A stretch of 64,000 nucleotides of DNA from Sagittula sp. P11 (GCF_002814095.1 NZ_CP021913.1:3134001-3198000), one strand, 5' to 3'. Numbered from the stretch's first letter, positions 1-7,835 are shown. Notes: generated from the sequence alone by a model not told the origin. Numbers and translations: made by a program.

Positions 1-627
1 CTCAACCGCGAGGGCCTGATCGAGGAGGCCCCGGCAGAGGACACCACGCCCCCGGACCTGACCCGCGACCCGCTGGAACTGCCCGCCGAACGGGCGCTCC
101 GCCTGCAGGCGCTGACCCGGGCGGACGAGGGATTTACCCTCGGGATGGCCTACTCGACCCAGCGCGGCTACGCCCGCAACCACGCCTTCGTGGGCGAATT
201 GCGGATCGGCGCGGTGCCGGTGGAGATGGAGATCCCCGAGCTCGGCTTCGCGGTCGAGATCGGCGAGGTCGTCCTGACCGAATGCGAGACGGTGAACCAG
301 TTCAAGGGCTCGAAGACCGAGCCGCCGCAGTTCACCCGTGGTTACGGGCTGGTCTTCGGCCAGACCGAGCGCAAGGCCATCGCCATGGCGCTGGTCGACC
401 GGGCGCTGCGCTGGCAGGAACTGGGCGAGGACGACAGCGGCGCACCGGCGCAGGACGCGGAATTCGTACTCTACCACGGCGACAACGTGCAGGCGACGGG
501 CTTCCTCGAACACATCAAGCTGCCGCATTACGTCGACTTCCAGTCGGAGCTGGAGCTGGTCCGCAAGTTGCGCCGCGAGGCAGAGGCAGCGCAGGACCGC
601 CCCGCCACGCAGGAGGCGGCGGAATGA
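1..627 (+). CDS. phnI: PhnI, C-P lyase core complex subunit (5' end outside window)
   Basis: The frame is open from base 1 and ends at TGA 625-627; the N-terminal part lies upstream of the window. The visible ~208 residues include the family stretches FTLGMAYSTQRGYARNH, VNQFKGSKTEPPQFTRGYG and LPHYVDFQSELELVRKLR. PhnI, with PhnG and PhnH, is part of the cytoplasmic PhnGHIJ complex. PhnI displaces adenine of ATP with the phosphonate to give ribose 1-phosphonate 5-triphosphate. phnG and phnH presumably lie just upstream (inference). The stop codon overlaps an ATG (ATGA at 624-627) that opens the frame running to phnJ. Confidence 0.95.
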   Translation, partial: LNREGLIEEAPAEDTTPPDLTRDPLELPAERALRLQALTRADEGFTLGMAYSTQRGYARNHAFVGELRIGAVPVEMEIPELGFAVEIGEVVLTECETVNQFKGSKTEPPQFTRGYGLVFGQTERKAIAMALVDRALRWQELGEDDSGAPAQDAEFVLYHGDNVQATGFLEHIKLPHYVDFQSELELVRKLRREAEAAQDRPATQEAAE

Positions 628-736
628 GCATGGTCCTGACAGCGGCCCGCGGACGGCCCGCGCCTGTCGTCATTGGCGCCGCCGGCCCGTGTGTGCCCTA
701 CCCGTTCCCCAGCCTTGACCTGACCCCCTCCGTGAG

Positions 737-782
737 CCTCCCCCCCTCCCTAACCCTCCCCCGGGACGGGGGAGGGAACCTG
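737..782. repeat. C-rich/G-rich palindromic repeat, left copy of an inverted pair
   Basis: A hairpin-forming stretch whose core reads CCCTCCCCCGGGACGGGGGA, preceded by a second C-rich run. Its reverse complement recurs at 841-888, so the two copies face each other like a BIME pair. Both lie in the 350-base gap between phnI and the DUF559 reading frame. REP-type elements of this composition are common in alphaproteobacteria (general knowledge). No effect on expression can be read from the sequence. Confidence 0.75.
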
Positions 783-840
783 CCGCGCAAGACGGTTAAG
801 CCGGGATTAACCTGTCAAGGTCCAGAGTCCGCCCGATGCC

Positions 841-888
841 GCAGGGCTTTCCCTCCCCCGCTGCGGGGGAGGGCCAGGGAGGGGGCAG
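841..888. repeat. C-rich/G-rich palindromic repeat, right copy of an inverted pair
   Basis: The core CCCTCCCCCGCTGCGGGGGA followed by GGGCCAGGGAGGGGG is close to the reverse complement of the 737-782 copy. Together they could fold into one long cruciform or two separate hairpins in the phnI-phnJ messenger. Confidence 0.75.
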
Positions 889-974
889 GGACAGGACAGG
901 CAGGCCCGGGAGCGACCGCACGCCCCGTTCATCTGATCTTGACGCCCCCCGGAACACCGGCGGTCGGGGACCAG

Positions 975-1304
975 ATGACCGGCTTTCACAACGACGCCCA
1001 GAAGGCTGAGGCCCGGCGCCGGCGCCACGAGATGACGGAGGCGCAGAAGCGGCTCTGGCAGTTCCTGCGCGCCCACCGCTTCATGGGCCTTTCGGTGCGC
1101 CGCCATGCGCCCGTCGGCCCGCTGATCGTGGATTTCCTCATCCCGGCGCACCGCCTCGCGATCGAGACTGGCCACCCCCGCGACCCGGCCCGCGCCGCCT
1201 GTCTGAAGGCCCGCGGCTACCGGGTCCTCGGCTTCAACGACACCGACATCCTGACGCGGACGGACGCCGTCCTGCGCGCCATAGCGGAGGCCCTTCGGTC
1301 ATGA
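975..1304 (+). CDS. DUF559/Vsr-like endonuclease-fold protein inside the phn operon
   Basis: 109 residues from ATG 975. The pattern MTEAQKRLWQFLRAHR, RRHAPVGPLIVDFLIPAHRLAIE and GYRVLGFND is that of DUF559, a small VSR-type PD-(D/E)xK nuclease family. The usual ELDGxxH segment after the IVDF strand is degenerate here: the sequence reads IETGHPRDPAR. The catalytic Asp-Gly is therefore absent, and the protein may have lost nuclease activity. The same frame is open without interruption from ATG 624, which overlaps the phnI stop, so a 226-residue version coupled to phnI is possible. I prefer 975 because homology begins there, although no strong ribosome site is visible. The stop overlaps the phnJ start (ATGA). 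A role in phosphonate metabolism is not established. Confidence 0.7.
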   Translation: MTGFHNDAQKAEARRRRHEMTEAQKRLWQFLRAHRFMGLSVRRHAPVGPLIVDFLIPAHRLAIETGHPRDPARAACLKARGYRVLGFNDTDILTRTDAVLRAIAEALRS

Positions 1305-2170
1305 CCCCCGACACCGGCGACCTCGCCTACAACTTCGCCTACCTCGACGAACAGACCAAGCGGATGATCCGCCGCGCCATCCTGAAGGGGCTGGCGATCC
1401 CCGGCTACCAGGTGCCCTTCGCCTCGCGCGAGATGCCCATGCCCTACGGCTGGGGCACCGGCGGGGTGCAGGTCTCGGCGGCGGTGATGACGCCCGAAGA
1501 CCGCTTCAAGGTCATCGACCAGGGGGCCGACGACACCACCAACGCGGTCTCCATCCGGACCTTCTTCGAACGCACCGCCGGGGTGGAGACGACCACCCGG
1601 ACAGCGGAGGCCACGGTGATCCAGACCCGCCACCGCATCCCCGAACAGCCGCTGACCGAGGACCAGATCCTCGTCTACCAGGTGCCGATCCCGGAGCCCC
1701 TGCGCTTCCTCGAGCCGCGCGAGACCGAGACCCGCAAGATGCACGCCCTGCAGGACTACGGGCTGATGCACGTCAAGCTCTACGAGGACATCAGCCGCCA
1801 CGGCCATATCGCCACCGCCTATGCCTACCCGGTTCAGGTCGAGGGCCGCTATGTCATGGACCCCTCGCCGATCCCGCGCTTCGACAACCCGAAGCTGGAC
1901 GGGTGCCCCGCGATCCAGCTGTTCGGCGCCGGGCGCGAGCAGCGGATCTATGCCCTGCCGCCCTATACACGGGTTGTCAGCCTCGATTTCGAGGACCACC
2001 CCTTCGAGGCCTCGAAGGCGGACCACCCCTGCGCGCTCTGCGGGGCGGAGGACAGCTATCTCGACGAGGTGATCGTCGACGACCGGGGCGGGCGGATGTT
2101 CGTCTGTTCGGACACCGACCACTGCGAAACCCGGCAGGCGCAGGGGTTTCGCGGGGAGGCCGCGGCATGA
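1301..2170 (+). CDS. phnJ: PhnJ, radical SAM C-P lyase
   Basis: 289 residues, the usual family size (about 280). PhnJ cleaves the carbon-phosphorus bond of ribose 1-phosphonate 5-phosphate through S-adenosylmethionine radical chemistry inside the PhnGHIJ complex. The C-terminal cluster-binding region is intact: Cys244, Cys247, Cys269 and Cys275. These match E. coli Cys241/244/266 (4Fe-4S ligands) and Cys272 (proposed thiyl radical) with a constant offset of three. The N-terminal stretch YAYLDEQTKRMIRRAILK-like (residues 7-25) and GYQVPFASREMPMPYGWGTG are typical. The start overlaps the DUF559 stop and the stop overlaps the GNAT start, both as ATGA, so translation is probably coupled. Confidence 0.97.
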   Translation: MTPDTGDLAYNFAYLDEQTKRMIRRAILKGLAIPGYQVPFASREMPMPYGWGTGGVQVSAAVMTPEDRFKVIDQGADDTTNAVSIRTFFERTAGVETTTRTAEATVIQTRHRIPEQPLTEDQILVYQVPIPEPLRFLEPRETETRKMHALQDYGLMHVKLYEDISRHGHIATAYAYPVQVEGRYVMDPSPIPRFDNPKLDGCPAIQLFGAGREQRIYALPPYTRVVSLDFEDHPFEASKADHPCALCGAEDSYLDEVIVDDRGGRMFVCSDTDHCETRQAQGFRGEAAA

Positions 2171-2742
2171 GCGAACTGATCCTGCGCGCCCCCGAAGAGC
2201 GCGACATTCCCGCCCTGCACGAGATGATCCTGCGCCCCGCCGTGCAATGGGGCACCGGGCGGCTGCCCTATCAGAAAACCGACTGGGTGGCCGAACGGGT
2301 GCGGGCAAGGACCGAAGGGGTCCACAGCCTCGTGGCGGAGAAGGACGGCACGGCGATCGGCTGGGCGACCCTGACGCGCGGCCCGGACCGCCGGTCGCAT
2401 TCCGGGTCGCTGGCGATCACCGTCCACGACCTGCATCACCGGCAAGGGGTCGGGCGGGCGCTGATGACAGCGATCCTCGACCTGGCCGACAACTGGCTGG
2501 GGCTGATCCGGACGGAGCTGGAGGTCAACCTCGACAACCACGGGGCCATCGCGCTCTACCGGGCGTTCGGGTTCGAGGACGAGGGCATCCGCCGCGCCTC
2601 GCTTCTGCGCGACGGGGTCTACGTGGATTCGCTGCTGATGGGCCGCCTGATCGCCCCGCGCCCCACCGCCGGGGCCCCGGGGGACGCCTCTGCCGCGTCG
2701 GGTTTCGCGGCGAAATCCTCCGGGCCGGGAGAGGGGGCATGA
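2167..2742 (+). CDS. GNAT N-acetyltransferase (YhhY-like)
   Basis: 191 residues. The acetyl-CoA binding motif HHRQGVGRALM is at about residues 89-99. The C-terminal half (ELEVNLDNHGAIALYRAFGFEDEG, then GVYVDSLLMGRL) closely follows the YhhY/L-amino-acid acetyltransferase pattern. Position inside the C-P lyase operon suggests it acetylates aminoalkylphosphonates or a related amine, as PhnO does, but this is inference. The last ~25 residues are low complexity and are encoded over a fragment of a dispersed repeat (GGTTTCGCGGCGAAATC, 2701-2717), so the native C-terminus probably ended near residue 165 before the repeat arrived. The start is ATGA-coupled to phnJ. Confidence 0.88.
   Translation: MSELILRAPEERDIPALHEMILRPAVQWGTGRLPYQKTDWVAERVRARTEGVHSLVAEKDGTAIGWATLTRGPDRRSHSGSLAITVHDLHHRQGVGRALMTAILDLADNWLGLIRTELEVNLDNHGAIALYRAFGFEDEGIRRASLLRDGVYVDSLLMGRLIAPRPTAGAPGDASAASGFAAKSSGPGEGA
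2701..2717. repeat. Partial copy of the GGTTTCGC hairpin repeat within the GNAT 3' end
   Basis: GGTTTCGCGGCGAAATC matches the hairpin half of the elements at 3742-3785 and 60392-60433 with one mismatch, and lacks their AT-rich half. It is translated as the GFAAKS part of the GNAT tail. Confidence 0.5.
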
Positions 2743-2957
2743 TGCCCGCCGTTGCCGGGCTGCGGGGGCGTCGCTCTGGCCTGGGCCACGGGCTGGGTGA
2801 ACCGTTCCGGGCAGGGGCCGGGGATGGCTGCCGGGCTGAGGCCCAAGCCGGGTTTGCGGCTGGGGCGGTGCGTCCGGGCCGGGTGGATTTGATGGATGCC
2901 GGGGGTCTGGTGGCAGCTATTGCCACAGGGCGTCCGGGGCAGGGAGAACGAGCATGA
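2739..2957 (+). CDS. Possible linker ORF bridging GNAT and phnK
   Basis: An open frame of 72 codons that starts at ATGATG overlapping the GNAT stop, with a strong Shine-Dalgarno-like GGGAGAGGGGG directly upstream. It ends at a TGA overlapping the phnK ATG (ATGA at 2954-2957). The product is Gly/Ala/Arg rich and resembles no family I recognise. High GC makes open frames common, so coding is uncertain. The coupling at both ends and the ribosome site are the reasons to list it. It may only carry ribosomes across the 211-base gap. Confidence 0.35.
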   Translation: MMPAVAGLRGRRSGLGHGLGEPFRAGAGDGCRAEAQAGFAAGAVRPGRVDLMDAGGLVAAIATGRPGQGERA

Positions 2958-3721
2958 CACCACTTCTGTCCGTCGAGGGGCTGACGAAGCGATACGGGGC
3001 GCACCTGGGCTGCGGGGACGTGAGCTTCGAGCTCTATCCCGGCGAGGTCATGGGCATCGTGGGCGAGAGCGGGTCGGGCAAGTCGACCCTGCTGAACTGC
3101 ATGGCCGGGCACCTGAAACCGGACGCCGGGCGGGTGGTCTTCGACACCGCCATGGGGCCGCGCGACACCGTCACCATGTCCGAGCCGGAGCGGCGGATGC
3201 TGGGGCGGACCGACTGGGCCTTTGTCCACCAGCATGCCCGCGACGGGCTGCGGATGGGGGTCAGCGCCGGGGGCAACGTGGGCGAGCGGCTGATGGCCGT
3301 GGGCGCCCGCAACTACGGCGAGATCCGGGGCGCCGCCTGCGACTGGCTGGGCCGGGTGGAGATCGACCCGGGCCGGGTGGACGACCGGCCCACGACCTTC
3401 TCGGGCGGGATGCAGCAGCGGCTGCAGATCGCGCGGAACCTCGTGACCGGGCCGCGGCTGGTGTTCATGGATGAGCCAACGGGGGGCCTCGACGTGAGCG
3501 TGCAGGCCCGGCTGCTGGACCTTCTGCGCGGGCTGGTGCGGGACATGGGGCTGAGCGCCATCATCGTGACCCACGACCTGGCCGTGGTGCGGCTTCTGGC
3601 CGACCGTCTGATGGTGATGAAGTCGGGCCGGGTGGTGGAGCAAGGTCTGACCGATCAGGTGCTGGACGACCCGCAGCACGGGTACACCCAGCTTCTGGTC
3701 TCCAGCGTGCTGCAGGTCTGA
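2954..3721 (+). CDS. phnK: PhnK, ABC-type ATPase of the C-P lyase complex
   Basis: 255 residues. The sequence shows Walker A GESGSGKST (~37-45), the signature FSGGMQQRLQIARNL, Walker B LVFMDEPTGGLD, and a switch His in IIVTHDLAVV. PhnK looks like a transporter ATPase but binds the PhnGHIJ core and is needed for C-P lyase turnover in vivo (family knowledge). The N-terminal LSVEGLTKRYGAHLGC and the internal VHQHARDGLRMGVSAGGN insert are typical of PhnK rather than of oligopeptide importers. It is followed by a hairpin repeat instead of being directly coupled to phnL. Confidence 0.95.
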   Translation: MTPLLSVEGLTKRYGAHLGCGDVSFELYPGEVMGIVGESGSGKSTLLNCMAGHLKPDAGRVVFDTAMGPRDTVTMSEPERRMLGRTDWAFVHQHARDGLRMGVSAGGNVGERLMAVGARNYGEIRGAACDWLGRVEIDPGRVDDRPTTFSGGMQQRLQIARNLVTGPRLVFMDEPTGGLDVSVQARLLDLLRGLVRDMGLSAIIVTHDLAVVRLLADRLMVMKSGRVVEQGLTDQVLDDPQHGYTQLLVSSVLQV

Positions 3722-3741
3722 GGCATGGACCGGGACCGGTG

Positions 3742-3785
3742 GAGGTTTCGCCGCGAAACCTCATTTATTAACAACGGGTTAATCC
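3742..3785. repeat. Hairpin plus AT-box repeat between phnK and phnL
   Basis: A 9-bp stem (GAGGTTTCG / CGAAACCTC, 3742-3750 and 3754-3762) is followed by ATTTATTAACAACGGGTTAAT. The same two-part element follows cobF at 60392-60433. It contains TAA stops and is the one phn gap not bridged by an open frame. It could act as an attenuator or mRNA end-stabiliser between phnK and phnL (inference). Confidence 0.8.
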
Positions 3786-3803
3786 TAAAGGCAGGGTGAG
3801 ACG

Positions 3804-4487
3804 ATGATCGAGATCGAGGACGTGGCCAAGACCTTCACCCTGCACAATCAGGGCGGGGCGGTGATCCGGGTGATGGAGGGCGCGCACCTGCGCGTCGCCC
3901 CCGGCGAATGCGTGGCGCTGACCGGCGCGTCGGGCGCGGGAAAGTCGACGCTGATGCGGATGATCTACGGCAACTACCTTGCGGCCTCGGGCCGGATCGT
4001 GGTGGGCGGCGTGGACGTGGCACAGGCCGCCCCGCGCGAGATCATCCGGCTCAGGCGCGAGACGCTGGGCTATGTCAGCCAGTTCCTGCGGGTGGTGCCG
4101 CGGGTGCCGACGCTCGACGTGGTGGCGGAGCCGCTGCGCGCCGTGGGCGTGGACGAGACGGCGGCGCGCGCCCGTGCGGCGGAGCTGCTGGCGCGACTCA
4201 ACATCCCCGAGACACTGTGGCCGCTCTCGCCTACGACGTTTTCGGGCGGCGAGCAGCAGCGGGTGAACATCGCGCGCGGCTTTGCCCATGCCTATCCGGC
4301 GCTGCTGCTGGACGAACCGACCGCCAGCCTCGACGCGGTGAACCGGGCGGTGGTGCTGGAGCTGATCGAGGCGGCGAAGGCGCGGGGCGCGGCCATCGTC
4401 GGGATCTTCCACGACGAGGCGGCGCGGGCGCGGATCTGCGACCGGGAAATCGACGTGGCGCGGTTCACGCCGGGGATGGCGGCATGA
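3804..4487 (+). CDS. phnL: PhnL, second ABC-type ATPase of the C-P lyase system
   Basis: 227 residues, a standard PhnL length. It has Walker A GASGAGKST (~40-48), signature FSGGEQQRVNIARGF and Walker B LLLDEPTASLD. The Q-loop region GYVSQFLRVVPRVPTLDVVAEPL is characteristic of PhnL. The protein assists C-P lyase; structural work places PhnL on top of a PhnK dimer. A ribosome site (GGCAGGGTGAG) lies just upstream of ATG 3804. The stop overlaps ATG 4484, which opens a short frame leading to phnN. Confidence 0.95.
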   Translation: MIEIEDVAKTFTLHNQGGAVIRVMEGAHLRVAPGECVALTGASGAGKSTLMRMIYGNYLAASGRIVVGGVDVAQAAPREIIRLRRETLGYVSQFLRVVPRVPTLDVVAEPLRAVGVDETAARARAAELLARLNIPETLWPLSPTTFSGGEQQRVNIARGFAHAYPALLLDEPTASLDAVNRAVVLELIEAAKARGAAIVGIFHDEAARARICDREIDVARFTPGMAA

Positions 4488-4606
4488 GCGGTCTGACCGC
4501 CCCCTTCCGGACGGCCCGACTGCGCCCCTGTGGGCGCAGCGGCCCGCTCTCCGGGCCGCAGTCCGGTCACGGGCCTGCCGGAGTTTCCGGCGGGGGTGTG
4601 ACATGA
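4484..4606 (+). CDS. Possible linker ORF bridging phnL and phnN
   Basis: Forty codons from ATG 4484, which overlaps the phnL stop, to TGA 4604-4606, which overlaps the phnN start (ATGA at both ends). The product is Gly/Pro/Arg rich with no recognisable family. The region contains short GC-rich inverted repeats (GCGCCCCTGTGGGCGC). It is listed because the same arrangement recurs between other genes of the window. Confidence 0.3.
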   Translation: MSGLTAPFRTARLRPCGRSGPLSGPQSGHGPAGVSGGGVT

Positions 4607-5145
4607 GCGGGCGGCTGATCGCGGTGGTCGGGCCTTCGGGTGTCGGCAAGGACAGCGTGATGCAGGGGATCGCGGCTGCCGCGCCCTCCATCGGGGTGGT
4701 GCGCCGGGTCATCACCCGCGATGCGGAGGCGGGCGGCGAGGTGTTCGACGCGGTGTCCCGGCAGCGGTTCGCGGAGATGCAGGCCGGGGGCGCCTTCTGC
4801 CTGTCGTGGCAGGCGCACGGGCTGTCCTACGGCATCCCCGCGGGGGTGCTGGCGGCGGTCCGGAGCGGGGCGGAGGTCATGGCGAACCTGTCGCGCGCGG
4901 TGCTGCCGGAGGCGCAGGGGATGTTTCCCGGCTTCGTGGTGCTGAACCTGACCGCCACGCCGGAGACGCTGGCCGCGCGGCTGGCGGGGCGGGGGCGGGA
5001 GAGCGCGCCGGAGATCGCGCGGCGGCTGGCGCGGGCGGGCTATGCGCTGCCCGAGGGCATGGCGCGGCTCGACGTGTCGAACGACGGCCCGCTGGAGCGG
5101 ACCGTCGCCGAGGCGCTGGTGCGGCTTCACCCGGTGAGGGCGTAG
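4603..5145 (+). CDS. phnN: PhnN, ribose 1,5-bisphosphate phosphokinase
   Basis: 180 residues. PhnN phosphorylates ribose 1,5-bisphosphate to PRPP, linking the C-P lyase product to nucleotide synthesis. The guanylate-kinase-like P-loop reads GPSGVGKDS (residues 10-18), followed by RRVITRDAEAGGE and FCLSWQAHGLSYGIP, which match PhnN. The stop TAG lies within the 3' end of the convergent DUF1045 gene (19-base overlap), so phnM beyond it is not directly downstream on the same uninterrupted coding track. Confidence 0.93.
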   Translation: MSGRLIAVVGPSGVGKDSVMQGIAAAAPSIGVVRRVITRDAEAGGEVFDAVSRQRFAEMQAGGAFCLSWQAHGLSYGIPAGVLAAVRSGAEVMANLSRAVLPEAQGMFPGFVVLNLTATPETLAARLAGRGRESAPEIARRLARAGYALPEGMARLDVSNDGPLERTVAEALVRLHPVRA

Positions 5146-5807
5146 CGGTGGATCAGTTCGAAGCGGCCATCGGGACGTTCGCCGCAGAGGCAGATGTCGG
5201 CCATGACGAAGGGTTCCCGGAGCGGCGGCAGGGCGTCCCTGATGGCGGCCTCCACCGCGTCGAGCCGGTCCTTGTCCACCTTGCCGGTCAGCGTCAGGTG
5301 GAAGCGGAACTGGTCGAGCACGTAGGGGTAGCCCCATTTGCGCAGGTGGTGTTCCTGCCGCTCGGTCAGCCCGGCCTTGCGGCGGCGGTCGAGCTCGGCG
5401 TCGGAGGCGGGCGTGCGGAAGGTGTCGAGGTCGGTGACGCAGGCGGCGGCGATCCGGCCGATGCCGGAGATGTCGCCCGTGGGGGTCAGCGCGAACCAGC
5501 GGCCGAGCCGGGTGAGCGCGAGGCCCGCGCTGCGCGCCGGGGCGGTGCGGCCAGCCAGGGCCGCGACCGCCGCTTCGAGATCGGGCAGGCTGCCCTGAAG
5601 GCGGAAGGGCGGCTTCAGCGTGCCGTGGAAGCCGTACTTGCGGGGCGCCCCGGTGATCTGTTCGATGGGGGGCAGGTTTTCGGGCAGGGCGGTCTGCGCC
5701 ACCTCTGTCCCGGTGACGGCGTCCCAGCCCAGCCAGCGCGCGCCGAACGTCTGCAACACGCCTTCGGGCGGCATGAAATACACAGCATAACGGGAATGGT
5801 CTGACAT
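5127..5807 (-). CDS. DUF1045 2H-phosphoesterase-like phosphonate protein
   Basis: 226 residues from the start at 5807, chosen because CCGGAGAATTC gives a good ribosome site and MSDHSRYAVYFMPPEG is the family N-terminus. Two HxT motifs, YGFHGTLKPPF (~residues 58-68) and FRFHLTLTG (~168-176), define a 2H phosphoesterase fold. The gene is found in alphaproteobacterial C-P lyase clusters. No PhnP is visible in this window, so DUF1045 could process the cyclic ribose phosphate intermediate in its place, but this is inference. Its start codon shares the CATG tetranucleotide with the ATG of divergent phnM (5806). Confidence 0.88.
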   Translation of the reverse strand: MSDHSRYAVYFMPPEGVLQTFGARWLGWDAVTGTEVAQTALPENLPPIEQITGAPRKYGFHGTLKPPFRLQGSLPDLEAAVAALAGRTAPARSAGLALTRLGRWFALTPTGDISGIGRIAAACVTDLDTFRTPASDAELDRRRKAGLTERQEHHLRKWGYPYVLDQFRFHLTLTGKVDKDRLDAVEAAIRDALPPLREPFVMADICLCGERPDGRFELIHRYALTG

Positions 5808-6999
5808 GAATTCTCCGGTCTTTTCGAGCGACATGACACGCGGTGATGACAGGCGCGTGTCAGCCTCTTTCTGCCTTGCCAATGCGCGCCTCGTTCTGGA
5901 CGAGCGGGTGGTCACGGGCAAGCTTTGCGTTGAGGACGGGGTGATCGCGGAGGTCCGCTCCGGCGGAGACGTGCCGGCGGGCGCGATCGACTGCGGCGGC
6001 GATTACGTGCTGCCGGGGCTGGTGGAGCTGCACACCGACAATCTCGAACGGCACATCCAGCCGCGCCCCGGGGTCGACTGGCCGCATGTATCGGCCCTGC
6101 TGGCGCATGACGGGGAGCTGGCGTCCTGCGGGATCACCACGGTCTTCGACGCGATGCGGGTCGGGTCGATCCATTCGGGCAAGGGCCGCTACGCGGAATA
6201 CGCGCGGGGGCTGGCGTCGGAGATGATGGCGCTCCGGGCGTCGGGGGCGATGCGGATCAGCCACTTCCTGCACCTGCGGGCGGAGATCTGTTCGGAGACG
6301 CTGCTGGAGGAGCTGGCGGGCTTCGGGCCGGAGGACCGGGTGGGCATCGTCAGCCTGATGGACCACACGCCGGGGCAGCGGCAGTTCCGCGACCTGTCGA
6401 AGATGAAGCAGTACGTCGCCAAGAAGCGCAACATGTCGGACGCGGAGTTCGACGCGCATGTGGCGCACCTGAAGGGGCTGCAGGCGGAGTACGGCACGCG
6501 GCACGAGGCGGGCGCGGTCGAGGAGGCGCGGCGGATCGGCGCCGTGCTGGCCAGCCACGACGACACGACCGAGGAGCAGGTGGCGCGGAGCGGGGCGCTG
6601 GGCGTGGGCTTTGCCGAGTTCCCGACCACGGTGGAGGCGGCGGAGGCCTGCCGCGAGCGGGGGATCGCGATCATGATGGGTGCGCCGAACGTGATCCGGG
6701 GCGGGTCGCATTCGGGCAACGTCTCGGCGCTGGCGCTGGCGGAGTTCGACCTTCTGGACATCCTGTCGTCGGATTACGTGCCCTCGGCGCTGTTGCTGTC
6801 GGCGTGGCGGCTGGGGGCGCTGTGGGACGACCTGCCGCGCGCGGTGCGGACGGTGACCTCTGCCCCGGCGCGGGCGACCGGCCTGACGGACCGGGGCACG
6901 TTGGCGGAGGGGCTGCGGGCCGACCTGCTGCGGGTCGAGACCTTCGGCGATGCGCCCGTGCTGCGCGGGGTCTGGTCGCGCGGGCGTCAGGTGGGGTGA
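5806..6999 (+). CDS. phnM: PhnM, ribose 1-triphosphonate diphosphatase
   Basis: 397 residues from ATG 5806, or 388 from ATG 5833. Homology starts around CLANARLVL, so either start is possible and neither has a strong ribosome site. PhnM is an amidohydrolase-fold enzyme that removes pyrophosphate from ribose 1-phosphonate 5-triphosphate before the PhnJ step. Metal-site motifs are present: ELHTDNLERHIQPRPGV, HFLHLRAEI, SLMDHTPGQRQF and VLASHDDTTEEQV, plus the late LSSDYVPSALLLSAW. The gene is followed by a strong bidirectional hairpin. Confidence 0.95.
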   Translation: MNSPVFSSDMTRGDDRRVSASFCLANARLVLDERVVTGKLCVEDGVIAEVRSGGDVPAGAIDCGGDYVLPGLVELHTDNLERHIQPRPGVDWPHVSALLAHDGELASCGITTVFDAMRVGSIHSGKGRYAEYARGLASEMMALRASGAMRISHFLHLRAEICSETLLEELAGFGPEDRVGIVSLMDHTPGQRQFRDLSKMKQYVAKKRNMSDAEFDAHVAHLKGLQAEYGTRHEAGAVEEARRIGAVLASHDDTTEEQVARSGALGVGFAEFPTTVEAAEACRERGIAIMMGAPNVIRGGSHSGNVSALALAEFDLLDILSSDYVPSALLLSAWRLGALWDDLPRAVRTVTSAPARATGLTDRGTLAEGLRADLLRVETFGDAPVLRGVWSRGRQVG

Positions 7000-7175
7000 G
7001 GCGCGGGTGCGCTGTGCGGCAGCCGGTTACGGGCGGGGTCGTGGCCTGCGCAAACCTGGCCGAAGCCCGGGCCGGGCGGCGGGCAGGTCGGCTGCGCCGG
7101 AGAGCGCGGTGCGCCTGGTGCGTGCCCCTTGGGCCACGTCCGGGGAATTGGCCGGAGTGTGGGGGCCGGAAACGG

Positions 7176-7203
7176 ATCAGGCCGCCCGTGGGGGCGGCCT
7201 GAT
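7176..7203. terminator. Bidirectional hairpin between phnM and the cytochrome gene
   Basis: A GC-rich stem of about 12 bp with a 3-4 base loop: ATCAGGCCGCCC and GGGGCGGCCTGAT. It sits between convergent genes, 18 bases from the cytochrome stop. No clean T run follows on the plus strand (GGTCGTTGTC). It would end transcription from both sides if it works as a terminator. Confidence 0.65.
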
Positions 7204-7220
7204 GGTCGTTGTCGGAAAGG

Positions 7221-7832
7221 TCAGCTCGGGCAGGCGGCGCCGGTTTCGATCCAGGCTTCGGTGAGCTGGCCGAAGATCTCCTGGTTGCCCGGGGCGGGGG
7301 TGCGGCCTTCGCCCGGTTCCCAGCCCCAGCCGACGAGGCCGTCCTCGGCGTTGTGCTCGTGCAGTTCCGCCAGCGACTTGCCGCCGTTGGTTTCCGGGTC
7401 CTTGAGCTGGGCGCAGATCTCTGCCGCCGACTTGCCGATCCAGCCCATTTCCAGCGGCGCGAGCTGCCACGGGCTGTGGCCGGGGATGGACCCGGTGCCG
7501 GTCTCGAAGGCGTAATTCTCCTCGCCGTGGCAGGTGTTGCAGCGCATGCCCGGCGCGCCGAAGTCCGCATCGCCGCGCACCACCGGCGGCATGTGGATCT
7601 TCATCTCGTCGCCCTGCCGCGGGGTGTTGTCCACCGGGTGGCAGTTCAGGCAGCGCGGGCTTTCGATCACCACCAGCATCTCTTCGAACAGCGAGACGGA
7701 GCGTTCCGTCTCGTCCGTGATGCCGTCGAACTCGTCCACGGTGCGCAGCCCGTTGACGGTTTCGGCGAAGGCGGGGCCCATGAGGGCCGGGGCGACGCCA
7801 AGGAGCGCCGCCATCAGAAGGGTCTTTTTCAT
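7221..7832 (-). CDS. Periplasmic dihaem cytochrome c, partner of the Mo hydroxylase
   Basis: 203 residues with a Sec signal peptide ([19 protein letters not shown]...FAE, cleavage near residue 23). Two haem c attachment motifs are present: CLNCH (~61-65) and CNTCH (~98-102). It lies 3 bases downstream of the Mo-subunit gene in the same orientation. Such cytochromes accept electrons from periplasmic isoquinoline 1-oxidoreductase/aldehyde dehydrogenase complexes and pass them to the respiratory chain (family knowledge). The substrate is unknown. Confidence 0.88.
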   Translation of the reverse strand: MKKTLLMAALLGVAPALMGPAFAETVNGLRTVDEFDGITDETERSVSLFEEMLVVIESPRCLNCHPVDNTPRQGDEMKIHMPPVVRGDADFGAPGMRCNTCHGEENYAFETGTGSIPGHSPWQLAPLEMGWIGKSAAEICAQLKDPETNGGKSLAELHEHNAEDGLVGWGWEPGEGRTPAPGNQEIFGQLTEAWIETGAACPS

Positions 7833-7835
7833 GGG

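Noticed and set aside
282-974. Long open frame upstream of DUF559, overlapping phnI
   Set aside because: The part before 624 is out of frame with phnI and has shadow-type Arg/Pro/Ala composition. Only 624 onward is mentioned, as a possible coupled extension.
1217-2308. 363-codon minus-strand frame antisense to phnJ
   Set aside because: It mirrors the high-GC third positions of phnJ, has no family motifs and no ribosome site.
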